Source: Casimicrobium huifangae
GTDB taxonomy: Bacteria > Pseudomonadota > Gammaproteobacteria > Burkholderiales > Casimicrobiaceae
Assembly: GCF_009746125.1 (NCBI RefSeq)
Contig: NZ_CP041352.1
Coordinates: 2,960,436-3,024,435 of the forward strand
DNA length: 64,000 bases
Direction of reading: 5' to 3'
The notes under the pieces were generated by a model, which made no database searches, was not told where the DNA came from, and worked only from the letters and a program-made list of their open reading frames with translations. The position numbers were made by a program, and so were the translations under genes. Each line of letters begins with the position of its first letter. The first letter of the stretch is position 1. Shown in pieces: positions 8,006-17,335 of the stretch.

Positions 8006-10321
8006 CTACAGCCGCACTTCCAGCCGCAAAGCGTAGTTGACATAGGTGCGCGCCACGCCAAGCGTGCTCTGGCGAATGTTGCCTTCGAAGTTGGTGGTCT
8101 GCGTCACCGAATCGAGCGGCGCGATATTCGACGCCGAGAACCGGAGCCTCGTGCCCGGTGTGAAGTTCCACGTTGCATAGGCGTCGAACACCCGCCTGGT
8201 GGAGAGCTTCTGCCGCTGCGTCTCGGTTTGCTGCACTTCGTACGACGGCGTCCACGCCAGGTTGCCGCCGATCGCCAGCGGTACGCCAGTAAAGCGATAG
8301 TCGAGGCCCAAATTGCCGGTGAAGGCGGGCTGGCCGTCGATGCGGTTGTCCGGGCCGGGGATCGCAGCCACCTTCGACGTGTAGAAACTGCCATTCATCT
8401 TGACGCTGAGACGACCGAGCGCGCCGGCGTCAGCCATCAGTTCATTGACGCGAAACTTTGCCTCCAGCTCGATGCCGTAGGTCTTTGCGTCGCCGAGGTT
8501 CTGCGGCCGGTTGACATACCGCGGTGAACTGGCCCATGACACGTCCTCCAGTGAGGTCACGTTGCGGATCACATCATGCAGTTGCCGGGCAAACAAGTTG
8601 GCCGACATGATGCCGCCCGCAGACAGGTAATGCTCGTAGGCCAGATCAAGGCCGTTGGCGCGCTCGGGCTTGAGCATTGGATTGCCGGCTCGGTCTGGCG
8701 CCGTGTACAAATTCGAGCCGGGTACCGGGTAGCTGACCGACAGCGTCGGCTTTGGCGTGAGCTGGCCGACATTCGGCGCACGATAGCTCTGCGTCAGGCT
8801 CAGGCGCACCTGATCACGCCGCGGCGAAGCGAAACGCCAGACCACGTGCGCCAGCGGCGTCAGCACCCGGCTGGTGTTCACAAAGCCGTCTTCCGCCGAA
8901 CTACTCTTTGTCTGAATTTCCTCGTAGCGCAAGCCAACGTTGGCGGACCAGTTCGGCGCCGGATCCCATTCGTCCTGCACGTAGTAGGCAAGACGTCGCG
9001 TCGAGATGTCAAACACGGTGCCGAGGTCTTCAAGCTGCTGCACGCCGTTGAGCAGCGTTACCGAGTTCTCGCGGCGCTTGAGCCCTTCCATGTCCCATCC
9101 CGCAGTGATGGCATGACTCTTGTCACCCGGCGTGTTGTGTACGACCTTGCCAGAGAAGGCACCACCACGATCACGCACACTAGCTTCCGTCGTTTGCAGT
9201 CGCAACAGCGAACTTGCCGCGTCATATTGATTGACGCGCAAGTCAGTGTCGGACTGAAAGCCGCCGAAGCCGCCGCGCAGCTCGTAGCGGGTAGTGTCGT
9301 TGAGCCGCTTGTTGAGATTGAGGTTGATGCGGGCAAAGTCGAAGTTGCCGTCGAACTTGTACTGGCTCAAAGCATAGGCTGCACCGGGGCCGGTGTATTC
9401 GGTCAGGTTGGTGCTGCCCTTGTTGTCGGACGTACTGTGGCCGCCGAGGAGTTGCACACCGAACTGCTCACCGTTGCCAAGCCGCCACTGCCAGCGGACA
9501 TTGCCGAACAGGTTCTGCCCCTTCTCCTCGCTGTGGCTGACGGTTTCGTCATCCAGTGTCGTCTTGCCGGTGGCGGTATCGACGTAGGTGGTGCGATTGT
9601 GGCTGTCGTTGTACTGGTGACGGGTGCGGGCGGTCAGCGTCGCGTTGTAGGTGCCGTTGTCGCCAAAAGTATCGTTGCGTGTCCATGATGCCTCCGGCAC
9701 CACCAGGCCACGTTCAGAGGCAATGGCCAGTCGCAGGTCATTGTTGGTCTGGCGCAGCGGCTCACGCAGGATGATGTTGATGGTGCCGGCAATGGCGCGG
9801 GCACCGGTCTCGGCCGTCGGCGCCCGGTAGATCTCGATGCGCTCAACCTGGTCGGGCGACAACTGCTCAATCGAAAAGCCCGGCGGGATGCGCTGGCCGT
9901 CAATCAGGATCTGCGTGAAGCCGCCGCCCATGCCCCGCATCGCGGGTGGGCCAGGCCGGCCGGGGCGACCACCGGACGTGACGCCGGGAAGGCGCCGCAT
10001 CACGTCGCCAAGATTGCTGTCACCGTATTGCTCTATGTCCTCACGCGTGATGACGATCTTGGCCGCTGTCGAGTTGCGGCGCTCATCGGTGCCGGTGTTC
10101 TTGCCAGTAATTTCCACCTGCTCGACGCGCTGCGCGCCCGCAGGACTGCGACGCGGCTGGGCATTTTCTGCTGGTGCAGGCGGAGCAACTGGCGGTGCAG
10201 GCTCAGACGCAGTTGGCACGGGCGCCGGCGCGGCGGGAGTGCTCTGCGCAGAGACCAGAACGGGACAAGAAAAGCTCGAGGCAACGGCGAGCGCGAGGGC
10301 GCGTAGAAAAAATGGTGGCAT
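8006..10321 (-). CDS. TonB-dependent outer-membrane receptor
   Basis: The start at ATG 10321 gives 771 residues with a signal peptide (MPPFFLRALALAVASSFSCPVLVSAQ); an upstream in-frame codon at 10447 would add 42 residues that look non-coding. A proline/alanine-rich linker is followed by a plug domain: DIEQYGDSNLGDVMRRLPGV, a glycine/proline-rich RPGRPGPPAMRGMGGG, ILIDGQRIPPG, and VERIEIYRAPTAETGARAIAGTINIILRE. The beta-barrel follows and ends YALRLEVRL. The plug pattern is that of siderophore-type receptors, but the ligand is unknown. No TonB/ExbBD or transporter genes adjoin it. Confidence 0.85.
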   Translation of the reverse strand: MPPFFLRALALAVASSFSCPVLVSAQSTPAAPAPVPTASEPAPPVAPPAPAENAQPRRSPAGAQRVEQVEITGKNTGTDERRNSTAAKIVITREDIEQYGDSNLGDVMRRLPGVTSGGRPGRPGPPAMRGMGGGFTQILIDGQRIPPGFSIEQLSPDQVERIEIYRAPTAETGARAIAGTINIILREPLRQTNNDLRLAIASERGLVVPEASWTRNDTFGDNGTYNATLTARTRHQYNDSHNRTTYVDTATGKTTLDDETVSHSEEKGQNLFGNVRWQWRLGNGEQFGVQLLGGHSTSDNKGSTNLTEYTGPGAAYALSQYKFDGNFDFARINLNLNKRLNDTTRYELRGGFGGFQSDTDLRVNQYDAASSLLRLQTTEASVRDRGGAFSGKVVHNTPGDKSHAITAGWDMEGLKRRENSVTLLNGVQQLEDLGTVFDISTRRLAYYVQDEWDPAPNWSANVGLRYEEIQTKSSSAEDGFVNTSRVLTPLAHVVWRFASPRRDQVRLSLTQSYRAPNVGQLTPKPTLSVSYPVPGSNLYTAPDRAGNPMLKPERANGLDLAYEHYLSAGGIMSANLFARQLHDVIRNVTSLEDVSWASSPRYVNRPQNLGDAKTYGIELEAKFRVNELMADAGALGRLSVKMNGSFYTSKVAAIPGPDNRIDGQPAFTGNLGLDYRFTGVPLAIGGNLAWTPSYEVQQTETQRQKLSTRRVFDAYATWNFTPGTRLRFSASNIAPLDSVTQTTNFEGNIRQSTLGVARTYVNYALRLEVRL

Positions 10322-10503
10322 GGAACGGAGCAACGGATGGAGATGGACCGAGGCCGCCGCTGAAGTGCGGGCGGCTCGCCCTATTCCCGAAAGAGGTACG
10401 ACAAGTTCCAGATTGTAGGGATCGACCGACGGTGCGAATGTAAGCAAACGTAACCGTGCGACGAACGACGGACAGGCGCGATACGCGGGTCCGGGAAAGC
10501 GGC

Positions 10504-10728
10504 CTAGTCCGGCGCCCCAAGCACCAGCGTCACGGTAATCGGCGACGTGGTGAAGTCATAGGCACGCTGGATCACCTTGAAAAACACCGGTGGCTCGTCC
10601 ATCGTCACCCGCATCATGTCGCCCACCTGCGGCATGGTCATGCCGGGATCGGCATTGGTGGAGAACGTGAACTCAGTCTTGCGGATGAGCTTCTGTGCGG
10701 TGGCAGTGAGGGTCAGTTTCAGTTCCAT
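10504..10728 (-). CDS. Small protein of unknown function downstream of the aminotransferase
   Basis: A 74-residue ORF starting 15 nt after the stop of the aminotransferase gene, on the same strand. It has no signal peptide or membrane segment and is rich in beta-prone Thr/Val (MELKLTLTATAQKLIRKTEF ... VTLVLGAPD). A coding origin is suggested by its position, start spacing and sensible composition, but I recognise no domain. Confidence 0.5.
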   Translation of the reverse strand: MELKLTLTATAQKLIRKTEFTFSTNADPGMTMPQVGDMMRVTMDEPPVFFKVIQRAYDFTTSPITVTLVLGAPD

Positions 10729-10743
10729 GACTCGTATTGCCTT

Positions 10744-12135
10744 TCAAACGCCCTTCAGCCACGATGCCGTGTCGTCCAGCGCCCGCGCGAAGCGCGTCAT
10801 CATCTCGGTGATCTGCGCCTCGGTAATGATCAGCGGTGGACTGAAGGCAATGATGTCGCCCCCCATCACACGCAGGATCAGGCCGTGTTCCTGTGCCCGC
10901 CGCACCAGATAGGCACCGACGCCGCGTTTGGGGTCGAACGGTTTGCGCGCCGTGCGATCTTCCGCCAGCTCGACGGCGCCGATCAGCCCGACGCCGCGTA
11001 CATCGCCAATGAGAGGATGCCCGGCAAACGCCTGCAGTCCCTGCTGGAACACCGGCGTCATCGCCCGCACGTGCTCGACGATCTGCCGTTCCTCGTAAAT
11101 CTTCAGCGTCTCCAGCGCCACCGCACAACCAAGCGGATGCCCCGAATAGGTGTAGCCGTGGCCGAACACGCCGAGGCTGGCACTGGCATCGGCACAAGCC
11201 TGATAGATCTTGCCGCTGACGTAGAGCGCCGACAGCGGCACATAGGCCGACGTAATCATCTTGGCGGTCGTCAGCAGGTCCGGTTCCAGCTTGAAGGTCT
11301 GGCTGCCGAACAGGTTGCCGGTACGGCCAAAGCCGGTGATCACCTCATCGGCGATGAACAGGATGTCGTACTTTTTGAGGATCGGCTGGATCTTCTCAAA
11401 GTAGGTCGGCGGCGGCACGATCACGCCACCCGCTCCCTGGATCGGCTCGGCGATGAAGCCGCCGATAGTGTCCGGGCCTTCCTTCAGGATCAGCGCTTCC
11501 AGTTCTTCGGCGAGCCGGGTGGCAAATTGCTCTGGCGCTTCGCCGTCCTGCGCAAACTGGTACGGATGTGGGCAGCCCACGCGCAGCACGCCGTCAATCG
11601 GCAGGTCGAAGTGCTGATGCATCATCGGGATGCCCGACAACGAGGCCGTAGCGACGGTGACACCGTGATAGCCCTTGACCCGCGCGATCACCTTTTTCTT
11701 CTGCGGCTTGCCAATGGCGTTGTGGTAGTAGCGCACCAGCTTGAACGCGGTGTCGTTGGCCTCCGAGCCCGAGTTGGCAAAGATCACACGTCCGTCGCGC
11801 AGGGCTGGCGTCGGTGCCAGCGAAATCAGCTTTTCGCTCAGCTCGGCCACCACGTTGTGCGCCTTGCCGGAGAACGAGTGGTAGTACGGCAGCACTTCCA
11901 TCTGCCGCCGTGCTGCTTCGGCGAGCCGCTTTTCGCTGAAACCCAGCGATGCACACCAGAGCCCGGCCATGCCTTCGATGTAACGCTTGCCGGCGTCGTC
12001 GATCACCTCGATGCCATCGCCTTCGACGATAATCAGCGGCGCGTCCTGCTCGATGGCGCGCAGGTTGGTGTAGGGGTGAAAGTGGTTGGCAACGTCCTTA
12101 CGGGCGAGCGACGACGCAGTGGTGGAGACAGTCAT
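10744..12135 (-). CDS. Class III PLP-dependent aminotransferase (omega-amino acid or putrescine:pyruvate type)
   Basis: A 463-residue fold-type I aminotransferase. N-terminal HPYTNL and GMAGLWCASLGFSEKRL, then VIFANSGSEANDTAFKL for phosphate binding, and FIAEPIQGAGGVIVPP. FIADEVITGFGRTG supplies the PLP-contacting Asp, and TTAKMITSAYVPLSA carries the Schiff-base lysine. FGHGYTYSGHPLGCAVALETL completes the pattern. These features match the SpuC/YhxA branch that moves amino groups from putrescine, beta-alanine or similar amines to pyruvate. The exact amine is not determinable. A small unknown gene lies directly downstream. Confidence 0.85.
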   Translation of the reverse strand: MTVSTTASSLARKDVANHFHPYTNLRAIEQDAPLIIVEGDGIEVIDDAGKRYIEGMAGLWCASLGFSEKRLAEAARRQMEVLPYYHSFSGKAHNVVAELSEKLISLAPTPALRDGRVIFANSGSEANDTAFKLVRYYHNAIGKPQKKKVIARVKGYHGVTVATASLSGIPMMHQHFDLPIDGVLRVGCPHPYQFAQDGEAPEQFATRLAEELEALILKEGPDTIGGFIAEPIQGAGGVIVPPPTYFEKIQPILKKYDILFIADEVITGFGRTGNLFGSQTFKLEPDLLTTAKMITSAYVPLSALYVSGKIYQACADASASLGVFGHGYTYSGHPLGCAVALETLKIYEERQIVEHVRAMTPVFQQGLQAFAGHPLIGDVRGVGLIGAVELAEDRTARKPFDPKRGVGAYLVRRAQEHGLILRVMGGDIIAFSPPLIITEAQITEMMTRFARALDDTASWLKGV

Positions 12136-12395
12136 AAGCGGTGACGGTTTGATGGCTGGCGCAGGCTGCGCAGCGAATGTTGCACATTTTTTGACTGTAC
12201 CACCCGAACATGAACGGCTGCCTGCGGCTAGTCAATCGACTCGCAGACGCTCAAAATGTCCATCGCTGATCGACTTTTGCCAAAATCGGCCGCCTAGCCC
12301 AATGCCGTTGAGGGTTCCAACAAAAAGCTGTTATTGCCGATGATGGAGCGTCTTTGCCGTCTATTGCGCGGCGGCGAACGGCCAGGCGCCTCCGC
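12136..12395. other. Intergenic region, no gene found
   Basis: These 260 bases separate the aminotransferase start from the hemerythrin end. The left part must hold the aminotransferase promoter. I see no convincing ORF, tRNA, strong terminator or repeat in it. Confidence 0.4.
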
Positions 12396-12971
12396 TCAAA
12401 TCGCAGCCTGCGCTGCCGGGACGGGCGCGGCGCGGCGGCGCCGCATATCGTCGCTCATTCGCTGCAGCGCCTCGGGCGCGATCAGGCCAGCTGCCGCGGG
12501 ATAGAGCAGCCGCTCCTCGGTGTCGATGTGGCTGGCGTACAACGCCGCAAACCGGTCAGCGCAATCGCCCAGGCTCGGCGGTGGCGATACGCCCGCAGCC
12601 ACCGCCTGCAACAGGGGGCGCAACTCGGCCCACACTGCGCCCATCTGCACATGATCGGCCTGCATGCGCCGTACATGTTCGCCCAGCGCGAAGTGCGCCG
12701 CATCCGCCTGCGTCAGCAGCAACGGGAAGACGTGCAGTTCTTCGTCTTCATGGTGCCGCGGCGCTGCGATATCGAAGTAGCGCAGCACGTCGTTCGCCGC
12801 ACTTTGCGCTTGCGCGTCGCTGCCCTTTGCTGCCACGTGTTCGACCAAGCGCGCGAGCAGGCGCAGCGTGCGCTCTACCCGCTCGTGGCAGCCTGAAAGC
12901 ATCGCGAAGGGCTCATCAAAGCTCGCGGCTGGCGCGCTGAAACCCGGCAGTGCTGCGCTTGATGTCGTCAT
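12396..12971 (-). CDS. Hemerythrin HHE domain protein, overlapping nrdJ
   Basis: The start ATG at 12971 overlaps the nrdJ stop codon (ATGA), giving 191 residues. Candidate diiron ligands appear in the expected order: H in [24 protein letters not shown] in [15 protein letters not shown], and [14 protein letters not shown] proteins bind O2 or NO through a diiron centre, and related ones repair iron centres or respond to nitrosative stress. Coupling to an oxygen-independent ribonucleotide reductase suggests a role in protecting or sensing under low oxygen, but that is inference. An in-frame ATG at 12977 would add two residues. Confidence 0.82.
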   Translation of the reverse strand: MTTSSAALPGFSAPAASFDEPFAMLSGCHERVERTLRLLARLVEHVAAKGSDAQAQSAANDVLRYFDIAAPRHHEDEELHVFPLLLTQADAAHFALGEHVRRMQADHVQMGAVWAELRPLLQAVAAGVSPPPSLGDCADRFAALYASHIDTEERLLYPAAAGLIAPEALQRMSDDMRRRRAAPVPAAQAAI

Positions 12972-15886
12972 CCGCATTGCCCGACGTAACCGCAGGCAGT
13001 GCAGAAATCGCAACCGTCGCGATGAATCATCGTCGGATTGCCGCACTCGGGGCAGGTCTTGCCCGGCAATGCGTGCAATACGCCCGGCTGCTCGGGCGTG
13101 TCGAGCACCCCCATATCGCGCACCGGGAAGCCTTCCTCGTTGAGGATGCCCAGCATCGCGTAGCGATGGATGATCAGCCGCGCCATGTAGGCGACTGTCG
13201 ACGGCCAGGTCTGCTGCCGTCGCGCGCCGTGCGGCAATCCCGGCACGAAGGCCATGAACTGCCCGAGCGGCTCAGCGTAGTTGGTGAGCTTGCGCAGCTT
13301 CATGCCGATCCATGCCGGGTCAATTACCCGCATATCGAGCGAGAGCAACCGCGCCAGCCCATCCAGTGCGCGCGGGTAGTTGCCCGAGAGTCCAAGGGCG
13401 CACGGCCGGGTGGTAATGCCACCCTCGCCGTCTGGCAGGTTCACTTCCTTGAGTGTGAGCGAAAAGCGCTCGCCGGCCACCGGGTTGTCGATGTCCACGG
13501 TCCATGCCAGCGTGCCGCACGGCCCCGTCTCCGGCTCGTCGCGACTGAACATGGCGTCCAGCACGGGTGTCGGCGCGGCATCGTCTTCGGTGAAAGTGCC
13601 CAGCATGTCGCAGCGCCAGCGGATCACCGCGGCCGTGGCCGCGACGACGCCGGGGAACAGCCGTGGTTCGCCATGCGGCGGGAATGGCATCTCGAAGGCG
13701 CGCTCTTCGCTGACCGTCGCCAGCGCATCGAGTTTGAGTTTCAGCCACGCCGCATCGTTGGCGCGCATGTCCATCGACAATGTCTTCGCCAATGCGCCCA
13801 ACCCGCGCGGCTGCTCGGCGCCGTTCACCCACGCCTCGAACGGGCGTAGCTTACCGCCCTCCTCGCGCGCCAGTTCACCAACAAACAGCGCGAAGTCGCC
13901 AAACGGGTGATGGATCATGTACGTCCATGCAGCGTTGCCGCCGGGCAGCTCGGGCCGTCCCGGCCAGCGCAATGAGGCCAGCACCGGCGCTGGCAATCGC
14001 TTCAACGCCAGGCGCTGGTTGACGCCATCGCTCGCCAACGCGGCCGGCGCCGCTTTCGGCGTCTCGTGCGTGCTCAGCACCGAGCCCAAAATGGCATTCG
14101 GTCGATAGGTGGCCAGCCCCTTCAGGCCCGACCGCCAGGCATCAAGGTACAGATCCTGAAAGTCGGCGTAAGGATAGTCAGCCGGGACGTTCACCGTCTT
14201 CGAGATCGCCGTGTCGACGTACGGCGCCACGGCTGCCACCATGGCTTCGTGCGCCTTGGCGCTCATCTCCAGCGCTGTCACGAAAGCATGCGGCAACGGT
14301 TCGCTCTTGTGCGTCTCACCGCGCAGATGGTGAAACAGCCGCCAGGCATGATCCTCGACGGCGTATTCCTTGGTCGTCCCGTCCGGCATGCGCTTCTTGC
14401 GCAGATAGCTCCAGCTGAAGGGCGGCTCGATGCCGTTGCTGGCGTTGTCGGCGAAGGCCAGGCTGATGGTGCCTGTCGGCGCAATCGACAGCAGATGCGA
14501 ATTGCGCAGACCGGTCGCGCGAATCTTTGCCTTCAGTTCCTGCGGCAAGCGCGAGGCGAAGGTTGGTGCGCTCAGATAAAGGTCGGCATTGAACAGCGGA
14601 AAAACCCCGCGTTCCCGGGCCAGATCGACCGAGGCGGCGTACGCGGTGTCACGCATCAGCTCGGAAATGCGCGTCGCCATCGCCCGCGCCTCGGGGGTGT
14701 CGTAGCGCAGGTTGAGCATGATCAGCGCGTCACCGAGCGCAGTGAAGCCGAGCCCGATGCGCCGCTTGTTCATCGCCTCGACATGTTGTTGCGGCAACGG
14801 CCATACGGTCACGTCGAGCACGTTGTCGAGCATGCGCACGGCGACACGAACCAGTTGCGCAAAGCCGGCTTCGTCGAACTTCGCCTCTGCGGTAAACGGA
14901 TCGCTGACGAAGCGCGCCAGATTGATCGAACCCAGACAGCAGCAGCCGTTGGGCGGCAGCGGTTGCTCAGCGCAGGGGTTGGTAGTGGCGATCGTCTCGC
15001 AGTACGACAGATTGTTGTCGCGATTGATGCGGTCGAGGAACAGTACGCCCGGCTCGGCATGGTCATACGTCGAGCGCATGATCTGGTCCCACAGCGTGCG
15101 CGCTGGCAGGTTACGGTAGACCCAGAGCCCGCCCTCGCTCGCGCCAAGCTGATAGGCGCCCGCTGCGATCTGCTCCGGCCCCGGCGCTGCGCGATGCACC
15201 AGCGACACGTTACCGTCTGCCACCACCGCTTCCATGAAAGCATCGGTCACTGCGACTGAAATGTTGAAGTTGCGCAGGTCACCGCCGTCCTTGGCGTGGA
15301 TGAACTCTTCAATGTCCGGGTGATCGCAACGCAGAACGCCCATCTGCGCACCACGCCGCGAACCCGCCGATTCGACTGTTTCACAGGAACGGTCAAACAC
15401 CCGCATGTACGACACTGGCCCTGATGCCAGTGACTGCGTGCTGCCGACCGCCGCACCGCGCGGACGAATGCGCGAAAAGTCGTAGCCGACGCCGCCGCCT
15501 CGGCGCATCGTCTCTGCTGCTTCTGCCAGCGCAGCATAGATGCCCGGATGACCATCCTCGACGTGCGTAATGGAGTCACCGACCGGTTGCACGAAGCAGT
15601 TGATCAGCGTGGCCGACAGCGAGGTACCCGCCGCCGACTGGATGCGTCCCGCCGGGATGAAGCCGGCTTCCAGCGCCTCGGCAAACTTTTGCGCCCAGTG
15701 CGTGCGGTGCTCCGGCAGCTCAGCCTCGGCGAGCGCACGGGCAACCCTTGCGTACACGTCAGCGACGGACTTCTCGTCGCCTTTCGCGTACTTCTCCAGC
15801 AATACTTCTTCGCTGATGGTCTGTGGCGCCAACGGTTCCGTTTGGACACGCGACGCGCTTATGGCAGCAGCAAGCAATTCAGTCAT
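12968..15886 (-). CDS. nrdJ: Adenosylcobalamin-dependent (class II) ribonucleoside-diphosphate reductase
   Basis: A 972-residue enzyme that makes deoxyribonucleotides using a B12-generated thiyl radical, so it works with or without oxygen. The catalytic segment [21 protein letters not shown] (about residue 300) supplies the Asn-Cys-Glu radical triad. [13 protein letters not shown] holds one redox cysteine, and [11 protein letters not shown] is part of the barrel. The C-terminal third holds two related segments ([21 protein letters not shown] and [21 protein letters not shown]), an internal duplication of the TSCPD type. The tail CPECGN...[14 protein letters not shown] is a zinc-ribbon-like cysteine cluster. 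GGAGG precedes the ATG at 15886. No cobalamin riboswitch was recognised upstream. Confidence 0.92.
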   Translation of the reverse strand: MTELLAAAISASRVQTEPLAPQTISEEVLLEKYAKGDEKSVADVYARVARALAEAELPEHRTHWAQKFAEALEAGFIPAGRIQSAAGTSLSATLINCFVQPVGDSITHVEDGHPGIYAALAEAAETMRRGGGVGYDFSRIRPRGAAVGSTQSLASGPVSYMRVFDRSCETVESAGSRRGAQMGVLRCDHPDIEEFIHAKDGGDLRNFNISVAVTDAFMEAVVADGNVSLVHRAAPGPEQIAAGAYQLGASEGGLWVYRNLPARTLWDQIMRSTYDHAEPGVLFLDRINRDNNLSYCETIATTNPCAEQPLPPNGCCCLGSINLARFVSDPFTAEAKFDEAGFAQLVRVAVRMLDNVLDVTVWPLPQQHVEAMNKRRIGLGFTALGDALIMLNLRYDTPEARAMATRISELMRDTAYAASVDLARERGVFPLFNADLYLSAPTFASRLPQELKAKIRATGLRNSHLLSIAPTGTISLAFADNASNGIEPPFSWSYLRKKRMPDGTTKEYAVEDHAWRLFHHLRGETHKSEPLPHAFVTALEMSAKAHEAMVAAVAPYVDTAISKTVNVPADYPYADFQDLYLDAWRSGLKGLATYRPNAILGSVLSTHETPKAAPAALASDGVNQRLALKRLPAPVLASLRWPGRPELPGGNAAWTYMIHHPFGDFALFVGELAREEGGKLRPFEAWVNGAEQPRGLGALAKTLSMDMRANDAAWLKLKLDALATVSEERAFEMPFPPHGEPRLFPGVVAATAAVIRWRCDMLGTFTEDDAAPTPVLDAMFSRDEPETGPCGTLAWTVDIDNPVAGERFSLTLKEVNLPDGEGGITTRPCALGLSGNYPRALDGLARLLSLDMRVIDPAWIGMKLRKLTNYAEPLGQFMAFVPGLPHGARRQQTWPSTVAYMARLIIHRYAMLGILNEEGFPVRDMGVLDTPEQPGVLHALPGKTCPECGNPTMIHRDGCDFCTACGYVGQCG

Positions 15887-16020
15887 TCATCCTCCACCTT
15901 GCGGCAAACTTCAAAACCACACACCTAGAGGTTTGCCCTGACGTTGTGTGAACGTGCGTCGGGACAACCCCATTATCCTCCGCGACTGGCGAGCAGAGCC
16001 AGTGCCTCGCACCCTTGCCC

Positions 16021-17331
16021 CTACCCCGGCGCCCCATCCGTACGTGGCCGCCCGTACCAGCGTCCGTAGCGGACCGCCCAGCTCACCGTCGCCAGCGCCC
16101 ACAGCGAGGCTGCGACCGAGGTCAGCCACGACGGCGCACCCGGCCAGCACGCGGCGGTCACCCGCAGCACCGTCGCCACTTGTTGCACCCAGAACAAGGT
16201 CCACACCAGGTTGTCCGCCACCAGATGACGACCGCTATGGCCAGCACTGACGCGTGTGGCCATCGCAATCAGCGTTGCCCCCATGAAGCCCATGGTCAGC
16301 GCGTGCAGTGGCGCCAGGCCAAGCGACCGGCTCTCGTCGGTGACGAGCAGCATGCTGTGCGACACCGCCTGCAGCACGAAGACCAGCCCCAGCCAGACGA
16401 ACCCGACGTGCAACATGGCCAGCAGCCGCACGCGCAGACTCTGCACGATTCCCCAGCGTACGGCGAGGAGCAGCAGCCCCAATCCAAGAGCGGCCTCTGG
16501 CAACAATTGCAGCATCCGCACCAGCATCGGGGCCGGCCATACGGTCAGATCAATCACGCCGGAAATAAATCCGGTCACGGTCGTTGCGACAAAGACCCCC
16601 AGTAGCCACATAGGCCGCCACGCGTCAAGAAACGGCAATGCACTCGCAGTAAAGAACGGGATCATGCGGTGAGCAACGCCTAGATAAGTCATGGCGAGGC
16701 AACCCCAGAGCGAACCGATCACGGTGACCCGAAGCAGCAGCCAGGATTCGGTCGCGCAGGCGAACGCAGCCGTCCACAGCGCCGCCATGCCCATCACGAC
16801 GCCGATTCGCACCACGCGGGCATGCACGCGATCCTCGGCGTCGCTGGCGTCGACCATCCGCGCATAGCGCCATCCGAGCATGCTCCAGGCGTACGCCGCC
16901 AACGCCACGCAACCCACTGCCACGTACAGGTTGATGTGCACAGCGGGCAGGTAGACCAGCCAGGCAAACGCATAGACGGCGACTGGTACCACGAGGCTGC
17001 GCGCGTGTACCGGCGGCATCCCCAACCAGCGCGGGCCGGCGGTGAACAGGAAACCGACGAAAAACAGCGGCATGAAACCGAATGCCATCAGCAGGCTGTG
17101 CGCGATCGGCATCGGTACCGCCCACGCGAATGGTGCAGCAATCTCGCGTGCGACCAGCGCAGCAAGCCACCAGAGCGCGCTCAACGCCAGCAGCAATGCC
17201 CCCGCAGCAAAGGCGAGGCGATGTGGCGCCTCCAGCAAGGTGGCAAACTGCCAGGGCGGATCCGTCCGGCCAGACGTCGGGGGTCGAGGTTTCGAAAGAA
17301 CGGCGACAGGCTGAATGGCGATGGTCTTCAT
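16021..17331 (-). CDS. nnrS: NnrS family haem-copper membrane protein
   Basis: A 436-residue protein with about twelve hydrophobic segments. The N-terminal block HRLAFAAGALLLALSALWWL and the loops MPIAHSLLMAFGFMPLFFVGFLFTAGPRWLGMPP, GVAHRMIPFFTASALP and LHALTMGFMGATLIAMATRVSAGHSGR are the hallmark NnrS signatures, with conserved histidines. NnrS protects against nitrosative stress during denitrification. The gene begins 4 nt after the nitronate monooxygenase stop, so the two are probably co-transcribed. nirS lies 3.5 kb away, divergently oriented. Confidence 0.88.
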   Translation of the reverse strand: MKTIAIQPVAVLSKPRPPTSGRTDPPWQFATLLEAPHRLAFAAGALLLALSALWWLAALVAREIAAPFAWAVPMPIAHSLLMAFGFMPLFFVGFLFTAGPRWLGMPPVHARSLVVPVAVYAFAWLVYLPAVHINLYVAVGCVALAAYAWSMLGWRYARMVDASDAEDRVHARVVRIGVVMGMAALWTAAFACATESWLLLRVTVIGSLWGCLAMTYLGVAHRMIPFFTASALPFLDAWRPMWLLGVFVATTVTGFISGVIDLTVWPAPMLVRMLQLLPEAALGLGLLLLAVRWGIVQSLRVRLLAMLHVGFVWLGLVFVLQAVSHSMLLVTDESRSLGLAPLHALTMGFMGATLIAMATRVSAGHSGRHLVADNLVWTLFWVQQVATVLRVTAACWPGAPSWLTSVAASLWALATVSWAVRYGRWYGRPRTDGAPG

Positions 17332-17335
17332 CGCA

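Noticed and set aside
8576-9688. Forward open frame of 370 codons inside the TonB receptor
   Set aside because: Antisense shadow of the beta-barrel coding sequence with no domain signal.
10456-12144. Long forward-strand open frame of 562 codons
   Set aside because: It is antisense to a class III aminotransferase with all family motifs; the composition is Arg/His-rich, as expected of a shadow frame in GC-rich DNA.
14066-15259. Forward open frame of 397 codons across nrdJ
   Set aside because: Antisense shadow of a gene with intact catalytic motifs.
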